From Helicovermis profundi (lineage in GTDB: Bacteria; Bacillota; Clostridia; Peptostreptococcales; Acidaminobacteraceae), in the NCBI RefSeq assembly GCF_033097505.1, contig NZ_AP028654.1, positions 2,712,001-2,776,000 on the forward strand: a stretch of 64,000 nt of DNA. The letters run 5' to 3'. Below are positions 1 to 7,842 of this stretch, piece by piece. The notes below the pieces were generated by a model that worked only from the letters and a program-made list of their open reading frames with translations, had not been told where the DNA came from and made no database searches. Numbering within the stretch: position 1 is the stretch's first letter; each line of letters begins with the position of its first letter. The position numbers and the translations under genes are program-made.

Positions 1-205
1 ACATACTGTAATTTTTCTATTATAGTTATCTCATAAAGAGTATATGCGTCTTCTCCTTGAATGACTCATTTCTTGAGTTTATATTCGTAACAAAGCTTGC
101 ATTATTGTGAGATTCTTTGATTTAGCTGGTTGAATTTCTCTTTGATCATAAATATTATTAGAGAATTATTCGTGTCACTTACAAGGTTAATTGACTCACT
201 AATTA
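1..205 (+). ncRNA. candidate IS110 bridge-RNA region
   Basis: This long non-coding stretch directly precedes the IS110 recombinase. In characterised IS110-group elements the 5' non-coding end encodes a structured bridge (seek) RNA with two guide loops that pair with target and donor DNA. Weak local stems are visible, for example GAATTTCTC near 132-140 against GAGAATT near 161-167. I could not derive a full two-loop fold or the guide segments by eye. The assignment rests on position and family knowledge only. Confidence 0.3.
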
Positions 206-241
206 TTGTTACTCTTTATTATTTTAAATGGGGGTTATTTT

Positions 242-1546
242 ATGTCTAACTATTACCATTTGCCTGTTGTAGGCATTGATGTTGCTGCTAATTTTTCAGT
301 AGTTACTGCTTTAAAACCTAATGGCGACGTATTCCGTAAGAACCTTAAAATTAGCCATACACTTGGGGGCTTCAATAAACTTCTTCTTTTTCTACAAAAA
401 ATTGAAGAAGAGTTTAACGATAGTCCCAAAGTATTTTGCGAATCCACGGGAATATATCATCTTACTCTTCTTCATTTTCTTGTTAAAAATCAGATTGATA
501 TACATGTAATAAATCCTCTGATAACTAATTCTAACAAGAATTCGAACATAAGAAAAGTAAAAACTGATAAATTAGATTCTCTTTCCATCGCAAAAATTTG
601 TAAATTTGATAATGTAAAGACTTCAACATTCACTAGTGAGGAGTTTTTACACCTTAAACTCCTAGTTCGTGAGTATTACAAAGTTGTTGATTTAAAGGCA
701 AATTTGAAAAAAACTTTCTCAAATAATATTTATATTAACTATCCAGGACTTCAAAATGCATTTGCTAATATAACAGGTAAGACACCTTTAATATTTATTA
801 GAAAATATCCAACACCTAAACATCTTCTTAACGCTGAGCCCAAAGTTGTTATTGAACTTCTAACAAAGTCATCAAGACGTGGTTCTAGTTGGGCTAATAA
901 TAAATATAACAAACTTATAAAAATCGCTAATAGTGCCAATATCATTGGTATTACTCCCTTGCTTTTTGAATCTAAAGTAATACGTTTTAGCGAAAGTTTT
1001 GATTTTTATACAAATCAACTTAGAAATATTGTAGATGAAATTCACCAATATATTGACAATGCCTCTTTTGGAGAAGTATTTAAACAAAATATTAATCTTC
1101 TTAAAAGTTTCAAAGGTCTTGGTGATATAACTGCAATTACTTTGTTAGTTGAAATGGGTGATATTAATAATTTTTCTAAGCCTCAACAACTTGTAGCTTT
1201 TTTCGGTGTAGATCCTAGCGTTAATCAATCTGGCAATTTTAGCGGTGATCGCAATAAAATGTCCAAACGTGGTACTGCTATAGGTAGAAGAGCTTTGTAC
1301 ACAGTCGCTCTTGCTTCAATACGTACAAGTAAAAATAAAAAGCCAATAAATCTTGTTTTGTATGAATATTATCACATAGCCCTTGATAAGAAAAAGAAAA
1401 AAGTTAAACTTGTAGCTGTTATGAATAAACTACTTCGCTATATTTTTTCAATACTAAAAAATCAAAAACCATATGAAGTTAGAAATCCACTCGTCCACAA
1501 AAGGATGTTTTTAGAATCTAAACTTCATAATCCTGTTGCTGCTTAA
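242..1546 (+). CDS. IS110-family DEDD transposase/recombinase
   Basis: The protein has 434 residues when started at the ATG at 242, which has a GGGGG ribosome-binding site just upstream; an in-frame TTG at 206 has no such site. The N-terminal RuvC-like DEDD domain shows D13 (VGIDVA), E67 (VFCESTG) and D109/D112 (KTDKLDS). The C-terminal Tnp_20 (transposase IS116/IS110/IS902) domain shows the helix-hairpin-helix-like segment FKGLGDITAITLL and the SG pair at about S330 (NQSGNFSG), the expected nucleophilic serine. All expected catalytic residues are present, so the enzyme looks intact. It carries out RNA-guided DNA recombination in studied relatives. It stands alone upstream of and convergent with pyrC. 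Confidence 0.93.
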   Translation: MSNYYHLPVVGIDVAANFSVVTALKPNGDVFRKNLKISHTLGGFNKLLLFLQKIEEEFNDSPKVFCESTGIYHLTLLHFLVKNQIDIHVINPLITNSNKNSNIRKVKTDKLDSLSIAKICKFDNVKTSTFTSEEFLHLKLLVREYYKVVDLKANLKKTFSNNIYINYPGLQNAFANITGKTPLIFIRKYPTPKHLLNAEPKVVIELLTKSSRRGSSWANNKYNKLIKIANSANIIGITPLLFESKVIRFSESFDFYTNQLRNIVDEIHQYIDNASFGEVFKQNINLLKSFKGLGDITAITLLVEMGDINNFSKPQQLVAFFGVDPSVNQSGNFSGDRNKMSKRGTAIGRRALYTVALASIRTSKNKKPINLVLYEYYHIALDKKKKKVKLVAVMNKLLRYIFSILKNQKPYEVRNPLVHKRMFLESKLHNPVAA

Positions 1547-1574
1547 TAAATATTTTTACAGTAAATAATATTGA

Positions 1575-1620
1575 ATGTTCATTTTTACTCGAGCATTATT
1601 TAGTATGCTCATTTTTAATA
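1575..1620. repeat. short repeats and hairpin at the IS110 right side
   Basis: A perfect 6-bp stem, GAGCAT and ATGCTC with an 8-base loop, lies at 1591-1610. It is bracketed by two near-identical stretches, TGTTCATTTTTA from about 1576 and TGCTCATTTTTA from about 1606. This may mark the right end of the IS110 element or form a weak terminator between the convergent transposase and pyrC. Confidence 0.4.
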
Positions 1621-1664
1621 AGAACTTTTTTTATTAAATTACTTGACTATTACTAGCTGGTCTT

Positions 1665-2906
1665 TTATATAGAATAAACAACATTTCCATCAACAATCAC
1701 AAGCTTTGTCTCACCAAACAGTTTTTTACCATTAAATGGTGTGTTTTTTCCTTTCGATACAAATTCATTTGAATCGACTATCCATTCTTTACTTAAATCA
1801 AATACTGAAATATTTGCCTTTTTACCAACTTTAATTTCACCTAAATCCAGATTCAAAAGCAAAGAAGGATTTTTAGAATATAATTCAATTAATCTATAAA
1901 TCGATATTTTTCCCCTCAAAACCAAATCAGTATATCCAATAAAAAAAGAAGTTTCTATTCCTGATATACCGAAACTAGAACTCCTATAATCATTTTTTTT
2001 AGAATCCATCTCGTGTGGAGCATGATCAGATGCAATTATATCAATAGTTCCGTCAATAATCGCTTCAATAATAAAATCAACATCTTTCTTTTCTCTAATA
2101 GGCGGATTAACCTTATATAGGGAGTTAAATTCTTTTATTTGACCCACATCTAAAGAAAAATGATGTGGTGTTACATCACATGTTACTTTCTGCTTATCAA
2201 ATTTCGCTCTTCTTATTTCAACAACTGATTCTTTAGAACTCATATGTGTCAAATGAAGTTTTCCACCAATTCCTTTGTTTGCTTCTATATCCCTCTTTAC
2301 AATGCTACTTTCAATAATAGATGGTGTCGGATTATCAAGGTAATTTACCGATTCATCATGATCCTCACAATGCGACATAATAACAACATCATTTTTACTT
2401 GAAAATTCTAAAGCTTTTTTGAAAATATTAATATCTCTAGTTGTATATCCATCATCCGTAAAAAGCTTTGCTCCTTCATTAAATAGATTCAAATATTCAA
2501 CACATTTTTCACCTTTTAAATCTACTGATATGCCACAAGATTGAAAAATATTTAGTTTACTTTTTTTCTTAATCAACGAGTTTGCTAATCTAAAAGATTC
2601 AACGTCGCATATTGTAGGTTTAGTATTTGGCATAGCAACTAAAGTTGTAAAACCACCTTTTAAAGCAGCCGACGTCGCTGTTTTAATTGTTTCTTTTTCT
2701 GAAAAACCTGGTTCTCTCAGATGAACATGAATATCTATTAATCCTGGGGTTACAACAAATTCTTTCAAATCGTAAACAATATATCCATCTAAAGATTTAA
2801 TATTTTCACCTAACTCTTTAATAAATCCATTTTCAATTAAAATATCCATTTTCCCAGAGTTAAGAAAACTTGAATTTATTACATTGCAATTTCTAAGTAA
2901 AATCAT
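1665..2906 (-). CDS. pyrC: dihydroorotase
   Basis: A 413-residue amidohydrolase that cyclises carbamoyl-aspartate to dihydroorotate, step three of de novo pyrimidine synthesis in the cytosol. The metal-binding HVHLREPG motif near residue 60, the MPNTKPT segment, later metal-site histidines (SHCED, LTHMSS) and ASDHAPH with the catalytic aspartate are all present. I chose the ATG at 2906 because AAATGGAGG precedes it. An upstream in-frame extension to 2981 would run through the terminator hairpin of the leader and is rejected. Length suits the class-I bacterial enzyme (about 425). The gene is divergent from pyrBI and has its own promoter and PyrR-like attenuator. Confidence 0.96.
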   Translation of the reverse strand: MILLRNCNVINSSFLNSGKMDILIENGFIKELGENIKSLDGYIVYDLKEFVVTPGLIDIHVHLREPGFSEKETIKTATSAALKGGFTTLVAMPNTKPTICDVESFRLANSLIKKKSKLNIFQSCGISVDLKGEKCVEYLNLFNEGAKLFTDDGYTTRDINIFKKALEFSSKNDVVIMSHCEDHDESVNYLDNPTPSIIESSIVKRDIEANKGIGGKLHLTHMSSKESVVEIRRAKFDKQKVTCDVTPHHFSLDVGQIKEFNSLYKVNPPIREKKDVDFIIEAIIDGTIDIIASDHAPHEMDSKKNDYRSSSFGISGIETSFFIGYTDLVLRGKISIYRLIELYSKNPSLLLNLDLGEIKVGKKANISVFDLSKEWIVDSNEFVSKGKNTPFNGKKLFGETKLVIVDGNVVYSI

Positions 2907-2927
2907 TTTCAACCTCCATTTTATAAC

Positions 2928-2953
2928 AAAAAAACTTCGCATAAATGCGAAGT
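2928..2953 (-). terminator. attenuator terminator in the pyrC leader
   Basis: On the minus strand ACTTCGC and GCGAAGT form a perfect 7-bp stem with a 6-base loop, followed at once by seven T residues and only then by the pyrC ribosome-binding site. A complete intrinsic terminator inside a leader, before the first gene, implies regulated readthrough. Confidence 0.85.
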
Positions 2954-2994
2954 AATAGTATAAATTAATATAAATATTCATTATTTATAGTATT

Positions 2995-3024
2995 CCTTCG
3001 CGGCATCTCGTACCAACTTAAAGG
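2995..3024 (-). promoter_or_regulatory. PyrR-like binding loop (anti-antiterminator) of pyrC
   Basis: The minus-strand RNA reads CCTTTAAGTTGG, then the loop ACGAGA, then TGCCGCGAAGG. CCTT pairs with AAGG and GG with CC, giving the bulged hairpin with a CGAGA-type loop typical of PyrR sites. Its 3' part, GCGAAG (2996-3001), can instead pair with CTTCGC (2947-2952), the 5' arm of the terminator, which gives the competing antiterminator. PyrR itself is not encoded in the window. Confidence 0.72.
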
Positions 3025-3042
3025 ATTATATTTATTTTTTCA

Positions 3043-3071
3043 ACAATAACACACAATACAGCGAGTGTCAA
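3043..3071 (-). promoter_or_regulatory. pyrC promoter
   Basis: TTGACA (3066-3071) and TATTGT (3043-3048) on the minus strand are separated by 17 bases. Transcription would start near 3036, just upstream of the PyrR-like loop. Confidence 0.72.
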
Positions 3072-3192
3072 TCGCTAGAATTAGTATTTTATTTAAAGAA
3101 TTTATTATTATAAAAATTGAAATCACATCTTTGAATAATTTATATATATTTTTACTTTTTATGTTTTTTAGCAATTTTATCAATTTATTAAC

Positions 3193-3221
3193 TTGACTGA
3201 CAAGTTAATAAATGTTACTAT
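3193..3221 (+). promoter_or_regulatory. pyrBI promoter
   Basis: TTGACT (3193-3198) and TACTAT (3216-3221) are 17 bases apart. The predicted start near 3228 is a few bases before the first PyrR-like loop of the pyrB leader. Confidence 0.68.
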
Positions 3222-3235
3222 TATACAAGCAAAAA

Positions 3236-3330
3236 CCTTTAATTTAGCCCGAGAGGCTACAAGGGAACATAAAATTGTTGAATTTTTTTGTCCCTTTAAA
3301 TTGATACCGAGAGATCAAAAAGGAGGAAAT
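3236..3330 (+). promoter_or_regulatory. pyrB leader with two PyrR-like loops, second one covering the RBS
   Basis: Loop 1 (3236-3265) has CCTTT...AAGG outside and TAGCC-CGAGA-GGCTA inside, a textbook PyrR site. Loop 2 (3292-3325) has TTGAT-ACCGAGAG-ATCAA inside and CCTTT (3293-3297) facing AAAGG (about 3318-3323), which is part of the AAAGGAGG ribosome-binding site. CAAGGGA of loop 1 can also pair with TCCCTT (3291-3296), which would free the ribosome-binding site. No clean terminator with a T-tract precedes pyrB, so translational control is the likelier mode. Confidence 0.65.
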
Positions 3331-3331
3331 A

Positions 3332-4258
3332 ATGAATAAAGTAAAACACTTGATTGAACCAGACGATTTAACAAACTCTGAAATCGAAAGTTTAATTTCT
3401 AAAGGAATGGATATTTATGATAACCCTAAAAACTATTCTGATGTTTGCAAAGGAAAAATAATGGCTTCACTTTTTTTCGAACCAAGCACTCGAACAAAGT
3501 TTAGTTTTGATTCCGCTATGATTAGACTAGGAGGCAATGTAATCGGATTTAGTGATGCATCTACTAGTTCAACATCAAAAGGTGAAAGTTTAGCTGATAC
3601 AATAAAAGTAATGAGTTTTTATTCTGATATCATTGTTATGAGGCATCCAAAAGAAGGTGCTCCTAAACTTGCGTCAATGGTAAGTGAAGTTCCAATTATT
3701 AACGGAGGAGACGGCGGACATCAACACCCCACTCAAACACTTACAGATTTAATAACTATTAAGAGATTTAAAGGAAATATTACAAATCATACAATTGGAT
3801 TTTGTGGAGATTTAAAACATGGACGAACTGTTCATTCACTAATTAAAACACTTTCAAGATTTGAAGGAAACAATTTTATCCTAGTTTCGCCAAAAGAATT
3901 AAGGCTTCCTGAAGGCTTAAAATATCAATTAACTAAACAATATGGAACAAAATTTACAGAAGTAGAAACACTTGATGAAGTTATGGATAAACTTGATGTT
4001 CTATACATGACAAGAATTCAAAAAGAGAGATTTTTTAATGAAGAAGATTATTTAAGACTAAAAAATTCTTATATCCTTACAAACGATAAAATTTCTAACG
4101 CAAAAGCTAATATGATAATTATGCATCCTCTACCAAGAGTAAACGAAATATCTTATGAAATTGATGACGACCCAAGATCTGTTTATTTTGAACAATCTAG
4201 AATGGGAGTATTCGTAAGAATGGCTCTAATCACAACTTTACTTGAGGAGGCTAAATAA
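3332..4258 (+). CDS. pyrB: aspartate carbamoyltransferase catalytic chain
   Basis: A 308-residue catalytic subunit that joins carbamoyl phosphate to aspartate, the committed step of pyrimidine synthesis. The carbamoyl-phosphate signature FFEPSTRTKFSF lies near residue 50 and GGDGGHQHPTQTL near residue 130; HPLPRV near residue 266 belongs to the aspartate site. Length matches the family. The start has AAGGAGG eight bases upstream. Its stop overlaps the pyrI start by one base, so both chains are translationally coupled and probably form the classical c6r6 holoenzyme. Confidence 0.97.
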   Translation: MNKVKHLIEPDDLTNSEIESLISKGMDIYDNPKNYSDVCKGKIMASLFFEPSTRTKFSFDSAMIRLGGNVIGFSDASTSSTSKGESLADTIKVMSFYSDIIVMRHPKEGAPKLASMVSEVPIINGGDGGHQHPTQTLTDLITIKRFKGNITNHTIGFCGDLKHGRTVHSLIKTLSRFEGNNFILVSPKELRLPEGLKYQLTKQYGTKFTEVETLDEVMDKLDVLYMTRIQKERFFNEEDYLRLKNSYILTNDKISNAKANMIIMHPLPRVNEISYEIDDDPRSVYFEQSRMGVFVRMALITTLLEEAK

Positions 4259-4704
4259 TGTTAGAAGTCAAAGGCATAAAAGAAGGAATCGTTATAGATC
4301 ATATTAAAGCAGGAAACGGGTTAAAATTGTTTAATCTATTAATGCTTGAATATATAAATTGTCCTATTGTTTTAGTAATGAATGTCGATAGCAAAAATTT
4401 AGAAAAAAAAGATATTATAAAAATCGAAGATAAATTCGACTTAGACTTAGATAAATTAGGTTTAATCGATTCAAATATAACTGTAAATATTATTAAAAAT
4501 AATAAAGTAATTGATAAGAAAAATGTTACAATACCAAAAAAAGTTAAAGGCACTTTCAAATGTAGTAATCCAAGATGTATAACAAATTCGGATGATTATA
4601 TAAGCCCAAGTTTCAAACTTATAGATTCTAAGGGAACACCTGAGTATCTATGTGAATACTGCGAGGAGATAACCAAATATGACGGTTATTTACTTAATAA
4701 ATAA
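4258..4704 (+). CDS. pyrI: aspartate carbamoyltransferase regulatory chain
   Basis: A 148-residue regulatory subunit that binds nucleotides and gives allosteric control to PyrB. The N-terminal nucleotide domain begins LEVKGIKEGIVIDHI. The C-terminal zinc domain shows CSNPRC and CEYC, the four-cysteine site that contacts the catalytic chain. The ATG overlaps the pyrB TAA by one base. Presence of PyrI separates this organism from Bacillus, whose enzyme lacks it. Confidence 0.95.
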   Translation: MLEVKGIKEGIVIDHIKAGNGLKLFNLLMLEYINCPIVLVMNVDSKNLEKKDIIKIEDKFDLDLDKLGLIDSNITVNIIKNNKVIDKKNVTIPKKVKGTFKCSNPRCITNSDDYISPSFKLIDSKGTPEYLCEYCEEITKYDGYLLNK

Positions 4705-4767
4705 GCTTTGTATGAAATAACTCTTCATGCAAAACTCATTAACTTCTTTCCCATTATATCTTTGAAG

Positions 4768-4798
4768 CGACTAGATAATCTCTAGTCGTACTTTTTTT
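4768..4798 (+). terminator. pyrBI terminator
   Basis: CGACTAGA and TCTAGTCG form a perfect 8-bp stem with a 5-base loop, followed by TACTTTTTTT. Confidence 0.85.
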
Positions 4799-4810
4799 GC
4801 GCGAAAAAAG

Positions 4811-4936
4811 AAAGCTGTGCAGCAAAAAACATAATTATATAAAAAATAAGCTTGCTTATTTTTTTATATAATTATGTTTTTTGCTATAGGGCTAAAAGCC
4901 CGCGATGAGTTAAACATAGCTTAACGAATGCACGAC
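4811..4936. repeat. four-way-junction hairpin repeat, copy A
   Basis: Three arms are enclosed by GTGCA (4817-4821) and TGCAC (4929-4933). Arm 1 is a 31/32-base near-perfect inverted repeat (4821-4851 against 4854-4885, one bulged T, two-base loop). Arm 2 is GGGCT-AAA-AGCCC (4889-4901). Arm 3 is GTTAA/TTAAC (4909-4925). On the minus strand the closing stem is followed by a T-rich run, as in the copy at 47765. The arm 2 context (ATAGGGCTAA, AGCCCG) is nearly identical in both copies while the other arms differ in sequence. Confidence 0.7.
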
Positions 4937-5038
4937 TTAATTACCTTAAATACAACTAGATCTTTAAAAGATAAAAATCCTAGAAATATGAAGATGAATT
5001 CATTCATCGAAAGTAAATCTTAGTTTTGTTAACATAGA

Positions 5039-5074
5039 ACGATGAGTTAAACATAGTTTAACGAATGCACGGCT
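5039..5074. repeat. partial second copy of repeat A (arm 3 and closing half-stem)
   Basis: The segment starting CGATGAGTTAAACATAG repeats positions 4902-4937 almost exactly about 138 bases further on, and again ends in AACGAATGCACG. Here arm 3 is a perfect 7-bp stem, GTTAAAC-ATA-GTTTAAC (5046-5062). The left half of the element is absent, the same truncation pattern as in the array at 47.9-48.4 kb. Confidence 0.7.
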
Positions 5075-5142
5075 TATTCATATTTAGTTCTTTAATCTAC
5101 AAATATATACTAAAAACATTCAATCACACTTCTTTTAAGTAA

Positions 5143-5176
5143 AAAATAAAAAGGATAGTCATAAATGACCATCCTT
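5143..5176 (-). terminator. terminator of the NSS transporter gene
   Basis: AAGGATGGTCA and TGACTATCCTT form a stem with one mismatch and a four-base loop on the minus strand, followed by TTTATTTTTT. Confidence 0.8.
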
Positions 5177-5196
5177 AAATATTAAATTTTCATTTT

Positions 5197-6576
5197 CTAG
5201 AATATTCCAAATACCATATTAATAAATGTAACAACAATTAAAACAGGTGCAACATATCTAGTTAATATTTTGAAAAGTCCATACCAAGGAACACTAAGTG
5301 CTCCACTATCTGAAACTTCATCTTTAACATCTTTGTCAAGCATTACATATCCAACAAATAACGAGATAAATAATCCACCTATTGGAAGAAGTAAATCTGA
5401 CATTTCAATCATCCAATCAAAGAAACCAAACATATGCATGATTCCACCTTTATATAGTGGCAATTTAAAGTTAATAGTTCCGTTAGTTAAGGATTCAAAA
5501 GCGCCAACAGCTGTAATAGCTATAGTAGCCAACCAAGTAGCTTTATGTCTAGACCATCCAAGATTTTCTGTAAAGTAAGCAACAATAACTTCAAGAATTG
5601 AAACTGAAGAAGTAAGGGCTGCAACTGCAAGAAGTAAGAAGAACATAATAGCAAATATATATCCACCTGGCATTTGATTAAATACATTTGGTAATGTAAT
5701 AAATACAAGTGATGGACCAGCTCCAGGTTCAACCCCAAATGCGAATACAGCTGGGAATATTGCAATACCAGCAAGTAGAGCAATTGCAGTATCTGCTATA
5801 GTTACTTGAAGAGCAGTTTCTCCTAAATTCTCCTTTTTACCAATATAAGATCCATAAGTAATCATAGTACCCATACCAAGTGAAAGTGAGAAAAACGCAT
5901 GTCCAAGTGCTGACATCATTCCCTCAGCAGTAAGTTTAGAAAAATCAGGTTTAAATAAGAAATTTAGTCCTGCAGATGCTCCAGGAAGTGTTACTGCTCT
6001 TACATCAAGAATAAGAATAACTACAAGAAGTAAAGGCATAAGAATTTTAGTATATCTTTCTATACCATCTTTTACTCCACCTAAAATAACTCCAGCAGTA
6101 AGTCCCATAAAGATTACTTGCCAGAAAATAGGAAGCCAAGGATTTCCTACTAAACCGCCAAACATAGCCCCAAGTTGATCAGGTGTATTACCTACAAATT
6201 TATTAGCAATAGATAAAAATACGTAATGTAGCGTCCAACCTGCAACAACACCGTAGAATGATAAAATAACTACTGCTGCTACAAAACCCAGCCATCCAGT
6301 TAAATACCAAGGACTATTAGGTTTTAAAGTTTTAAATGAATCAATCGCATTCTTTTGGGCTCTACGTCCAATAAGAAATTCAGAAAGCATAACAGGAAGT
6401 CCGATAATTGCAATACAAAATAAATAAAATAAAATAAATGCTGCTCCACCGTAACGACCAGTAATATATGGAAACTTCCATATGTTACCTAAACCAATAG
6501 CAGATCCTGCTGCTGCTGCAATAATACCAAGTTTTGAACTAAATCCATCTCTTGGCTGAAGATTATTGTTCTCCAT
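5197..6576 (-). CDS. sodium-dependent transporter, NSS (SNF) family
   Basis: A 459-residue integral membrane protein of the neurotransmitter:sodium symporter family, which imports amino acids or related solutes with Na+. The TM1 signature GSAIGLGNIWKFPY, with its unwound sodium-site segment, begins near residue 24. About 11-12 hydrophobic segments follow, and TM6-type glycine-rich HAFFSLSLGMGTMITYGSY is near residue 225. The 11-12 TM length is like bacterial MhsT/TnaT relatives; the substrate cannot be read from the sequence. The ATG at 6576 has GGGGG upstream. It is monocistronic between its own promoter and terminator. Confidence 0.93.
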   Translation of the reverse strand: MENNNLQPRDGFSSKLGIIAAAAGSAIGLGNIWKFPYITGRYGGAAFILFYLFCIAIIGLPVMLSEFLIGRRAQKNAIDSFKTLKPNSPWYLTGWLGFVAAVVILSFYGVVAGWTLHYVFLSIANKFVGNTPDQLGAMFGGLVGNPWLPIFWQVIFMGLTAGVILGGVKDGIERYTKILMPLLLVVILILDVRAVTLPGASAGLNFLFKPDFSKLTAEGMMSALGHAFFSLSLGMGTMITYGSYIGKKENLGETALQVTIADTAIALLAGIAIFPAVFAFGVEPGAGPSLVFITLPNVFNQMPGGYIFAIMFFLLLAVAALTSSVSILEVIVAYFTENLGWSRHKATWLATIAITAVGAFESLTNGTINFKLPLYKGGIMHMFGFFDWMIEMSDLLLPIGGLFISLFVGYVMLDKDVKDEVSDSGALSVPWYGLFKILTRYVAPVLIVVTFINMVFGIF

Positions 6577-6703
6577 TTTTTATTCCCCCTTTTAATAATA
6601 TTATATTCAAATGAAAACCATTTAAATAACAAAATAAATAATTATCCACAAAACATTCTCTTTTTCTATAATTATGAATATTTTATGAACAACAATTAGC
6701 TTG

Positions 6704-6732
6704 ATTTTAGCACATATGTTACAAATAATCAA
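6704..6732 (-). promoter_or_regulatory. promoter of the NSS transporter gene
   Basis: TTGATT (6727-6732) and TAAAAT (6704-6709) on the minus strand, 17 bases apart. A long AT-rich leader of about 120 bases follows; no riboswitch was recognised in it. Confidence 0.6.
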
Positions 6733-6954
6733 TATATATAAATTATTTTATTCATTAAATACTAAAAGAATTGCGTTAATTTTATAACACGGTTAATATA
6801 TAAGTAAATCCTTTTCATATATATGTAATTTCAACTTTTTTTATAACTCTTACTAAAAGTTTAGCATAAAAATACACGAATTTCAATGATTATTCAGAAA
6901 ATTTTGATAAAAGAAAATTATTTTATTATTTTTTTATATATACAATATAATTAG
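6733..6954. other. intergenic stretch without recognised content
   Basis: Very AT-rich DNA between the transporter promoter and the terminator of the TauE gene. I see no gene, RNA or strong hairpin in it. Confidence 0.5.
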
Positions 6955-6993
6955 AAATAAAAAAGAACTCAGCTTTTCAATATAAGCTAAGTC
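6955..6993 (-). terminator. terminator of the rhodanese-TauE operon
   Basis: On the minus strand ACTTAGCTT and AAAGCTGAGT form a stem with one mismatch, followed by TCTTTTTT. It lies about 50 bases after the TauE stop. Confidence 0.75.
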
Positions 6994-7042
6994 CTAGTAT
7001 TTTTAAGTATTTCCTTTATTTTTTCAGAATTTTTTATTACAA

Positions 7043-7831
7043 CTACCTTAAAGCATTTATAATCATTATAATTGCTGCTAAAAAATTAGTATATGCGAAT
7101 AATCTTTTCAAATTCTTGGGTTTACTTTTAAGTGCAAATTTACTTCCTATTAATCCACCAATTAACGTAACTACAGAGAGCGGTACCGCATAATAAAAAT
7201 TAACATCGCCTTGCAAAAGATGTCCCATGAATCCCATTAGAGCTGTTACAGCAATTAATGACGACGCAGTACCTACTGCATACTTCATAGGCAAATAGCA
7301 GGTAAGCACCATAAGAGGAACTAAAAATGATCCACCTGAAACTCCAACCATACCAGAACCAAAACCAGTAAGAACTATTATAGGAACTGCTACTAATAAA
7401 TTTACAAAGTAATCTTCTTCTTCAAATTTAAATTTCCAAACACCAAATTTCAAATTAGTTTGTTCTCTATTTTTCTCTTTAACTTTTATCAACATCATTA
7501 TACCTGATATAAAAAGCAAAATAGAAAATACAATTTTTAAAGTTGAACCTTCAAAATTATGAGAAAAATATCCACCCAAAAATGCTGATACCGATATTAA
7601 TGAGCCTATTAAAACTGCTAAGGGCCAAATTAAGGTTTTATTTTTGTTAAATACCAATAATGCAGCAATAGACGCTGTAAATAAAATAAATTGACCAGTT
7701 GACGCAGCATTTTGCATTGAGAGTTGAGCAAAGACTAAAATAAGGACATAAAAGTTACCTCCACCTTTTCCAACCATGGTCATACTTATTGAAACTATGA
7801 AAATTAATAGTGCTATTAAAATAAAATTCAT
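7043..7831 (-). CDS. TauE/SafE-family membrane protein (anion/sulfite exporter type)
   Basis: A 262-residue polytopic protein with about eight hydrophobic segments and the two-fold glycine-rich repeat typical of TauE/SafE: VGKGGGNFYVLIL near residue 21 and GFGSGMVGVSGGSFLVPLMV near residue 157. Family members move sulfite, sulfoacetate, taurine-derived or other small organic anions across the cytoplasmic membrane. It lies 11 bases downstream of a rhodanese gene, and such pairs are common in sulfide/persulfide handling operons, so sulfur-anion export is the best guess. Confidence 0.88.
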   Translation of the reverse strand: MNFILIALLIFIVSISMTMVGKGGGNFYVLILVFAQLSMQNAASTGQFILFTASIAALLVFNKNKTLIWPLAVLIGSLISVSAFLGGYFSHNFEGSTLKIVFSILLFISGIMMLIKVKEKNREQTNLKFGVWKFKFEEEDYFVNLLVAVPIIVLTGFGSGMVGVSGGSFLVPLMVLTCYLPMKYAVGTASSLIAVTALMGFMGHLLQGDVNFYYAVPLSVVTLIGGLIGSKFALKSKPKNLKRLFAYTNFLAAIIMIINALR

Positions 7832-7842
7832 CTCTATACCTC

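Larger units (their letters stand above)
1..1620 (+). mobile_element. IS110-family insertion sequence, ends not defined
   Basis: One transposase gene of the IS110 (DEDD) type lies between about 240 bases of upstream and about 75-120 bases of downstream non-coding DNA. IS110 elements have no or very short terminal inverted repeats and make little or no target duplication, so the ends cannot be fixed from one copy. The left end may lie outside the window. The right end probably lies between the transposase stop at 1546 and the end of pyrC at 1665. The stated limits are an estimate. Confidence 0.6.

Noticed and set aside
2907-2981. N-terminal extension of pyrC
   Set aside because: It covers the ribosome-binding site and the attenuator terminator, and has no homology to dihydroorotase.
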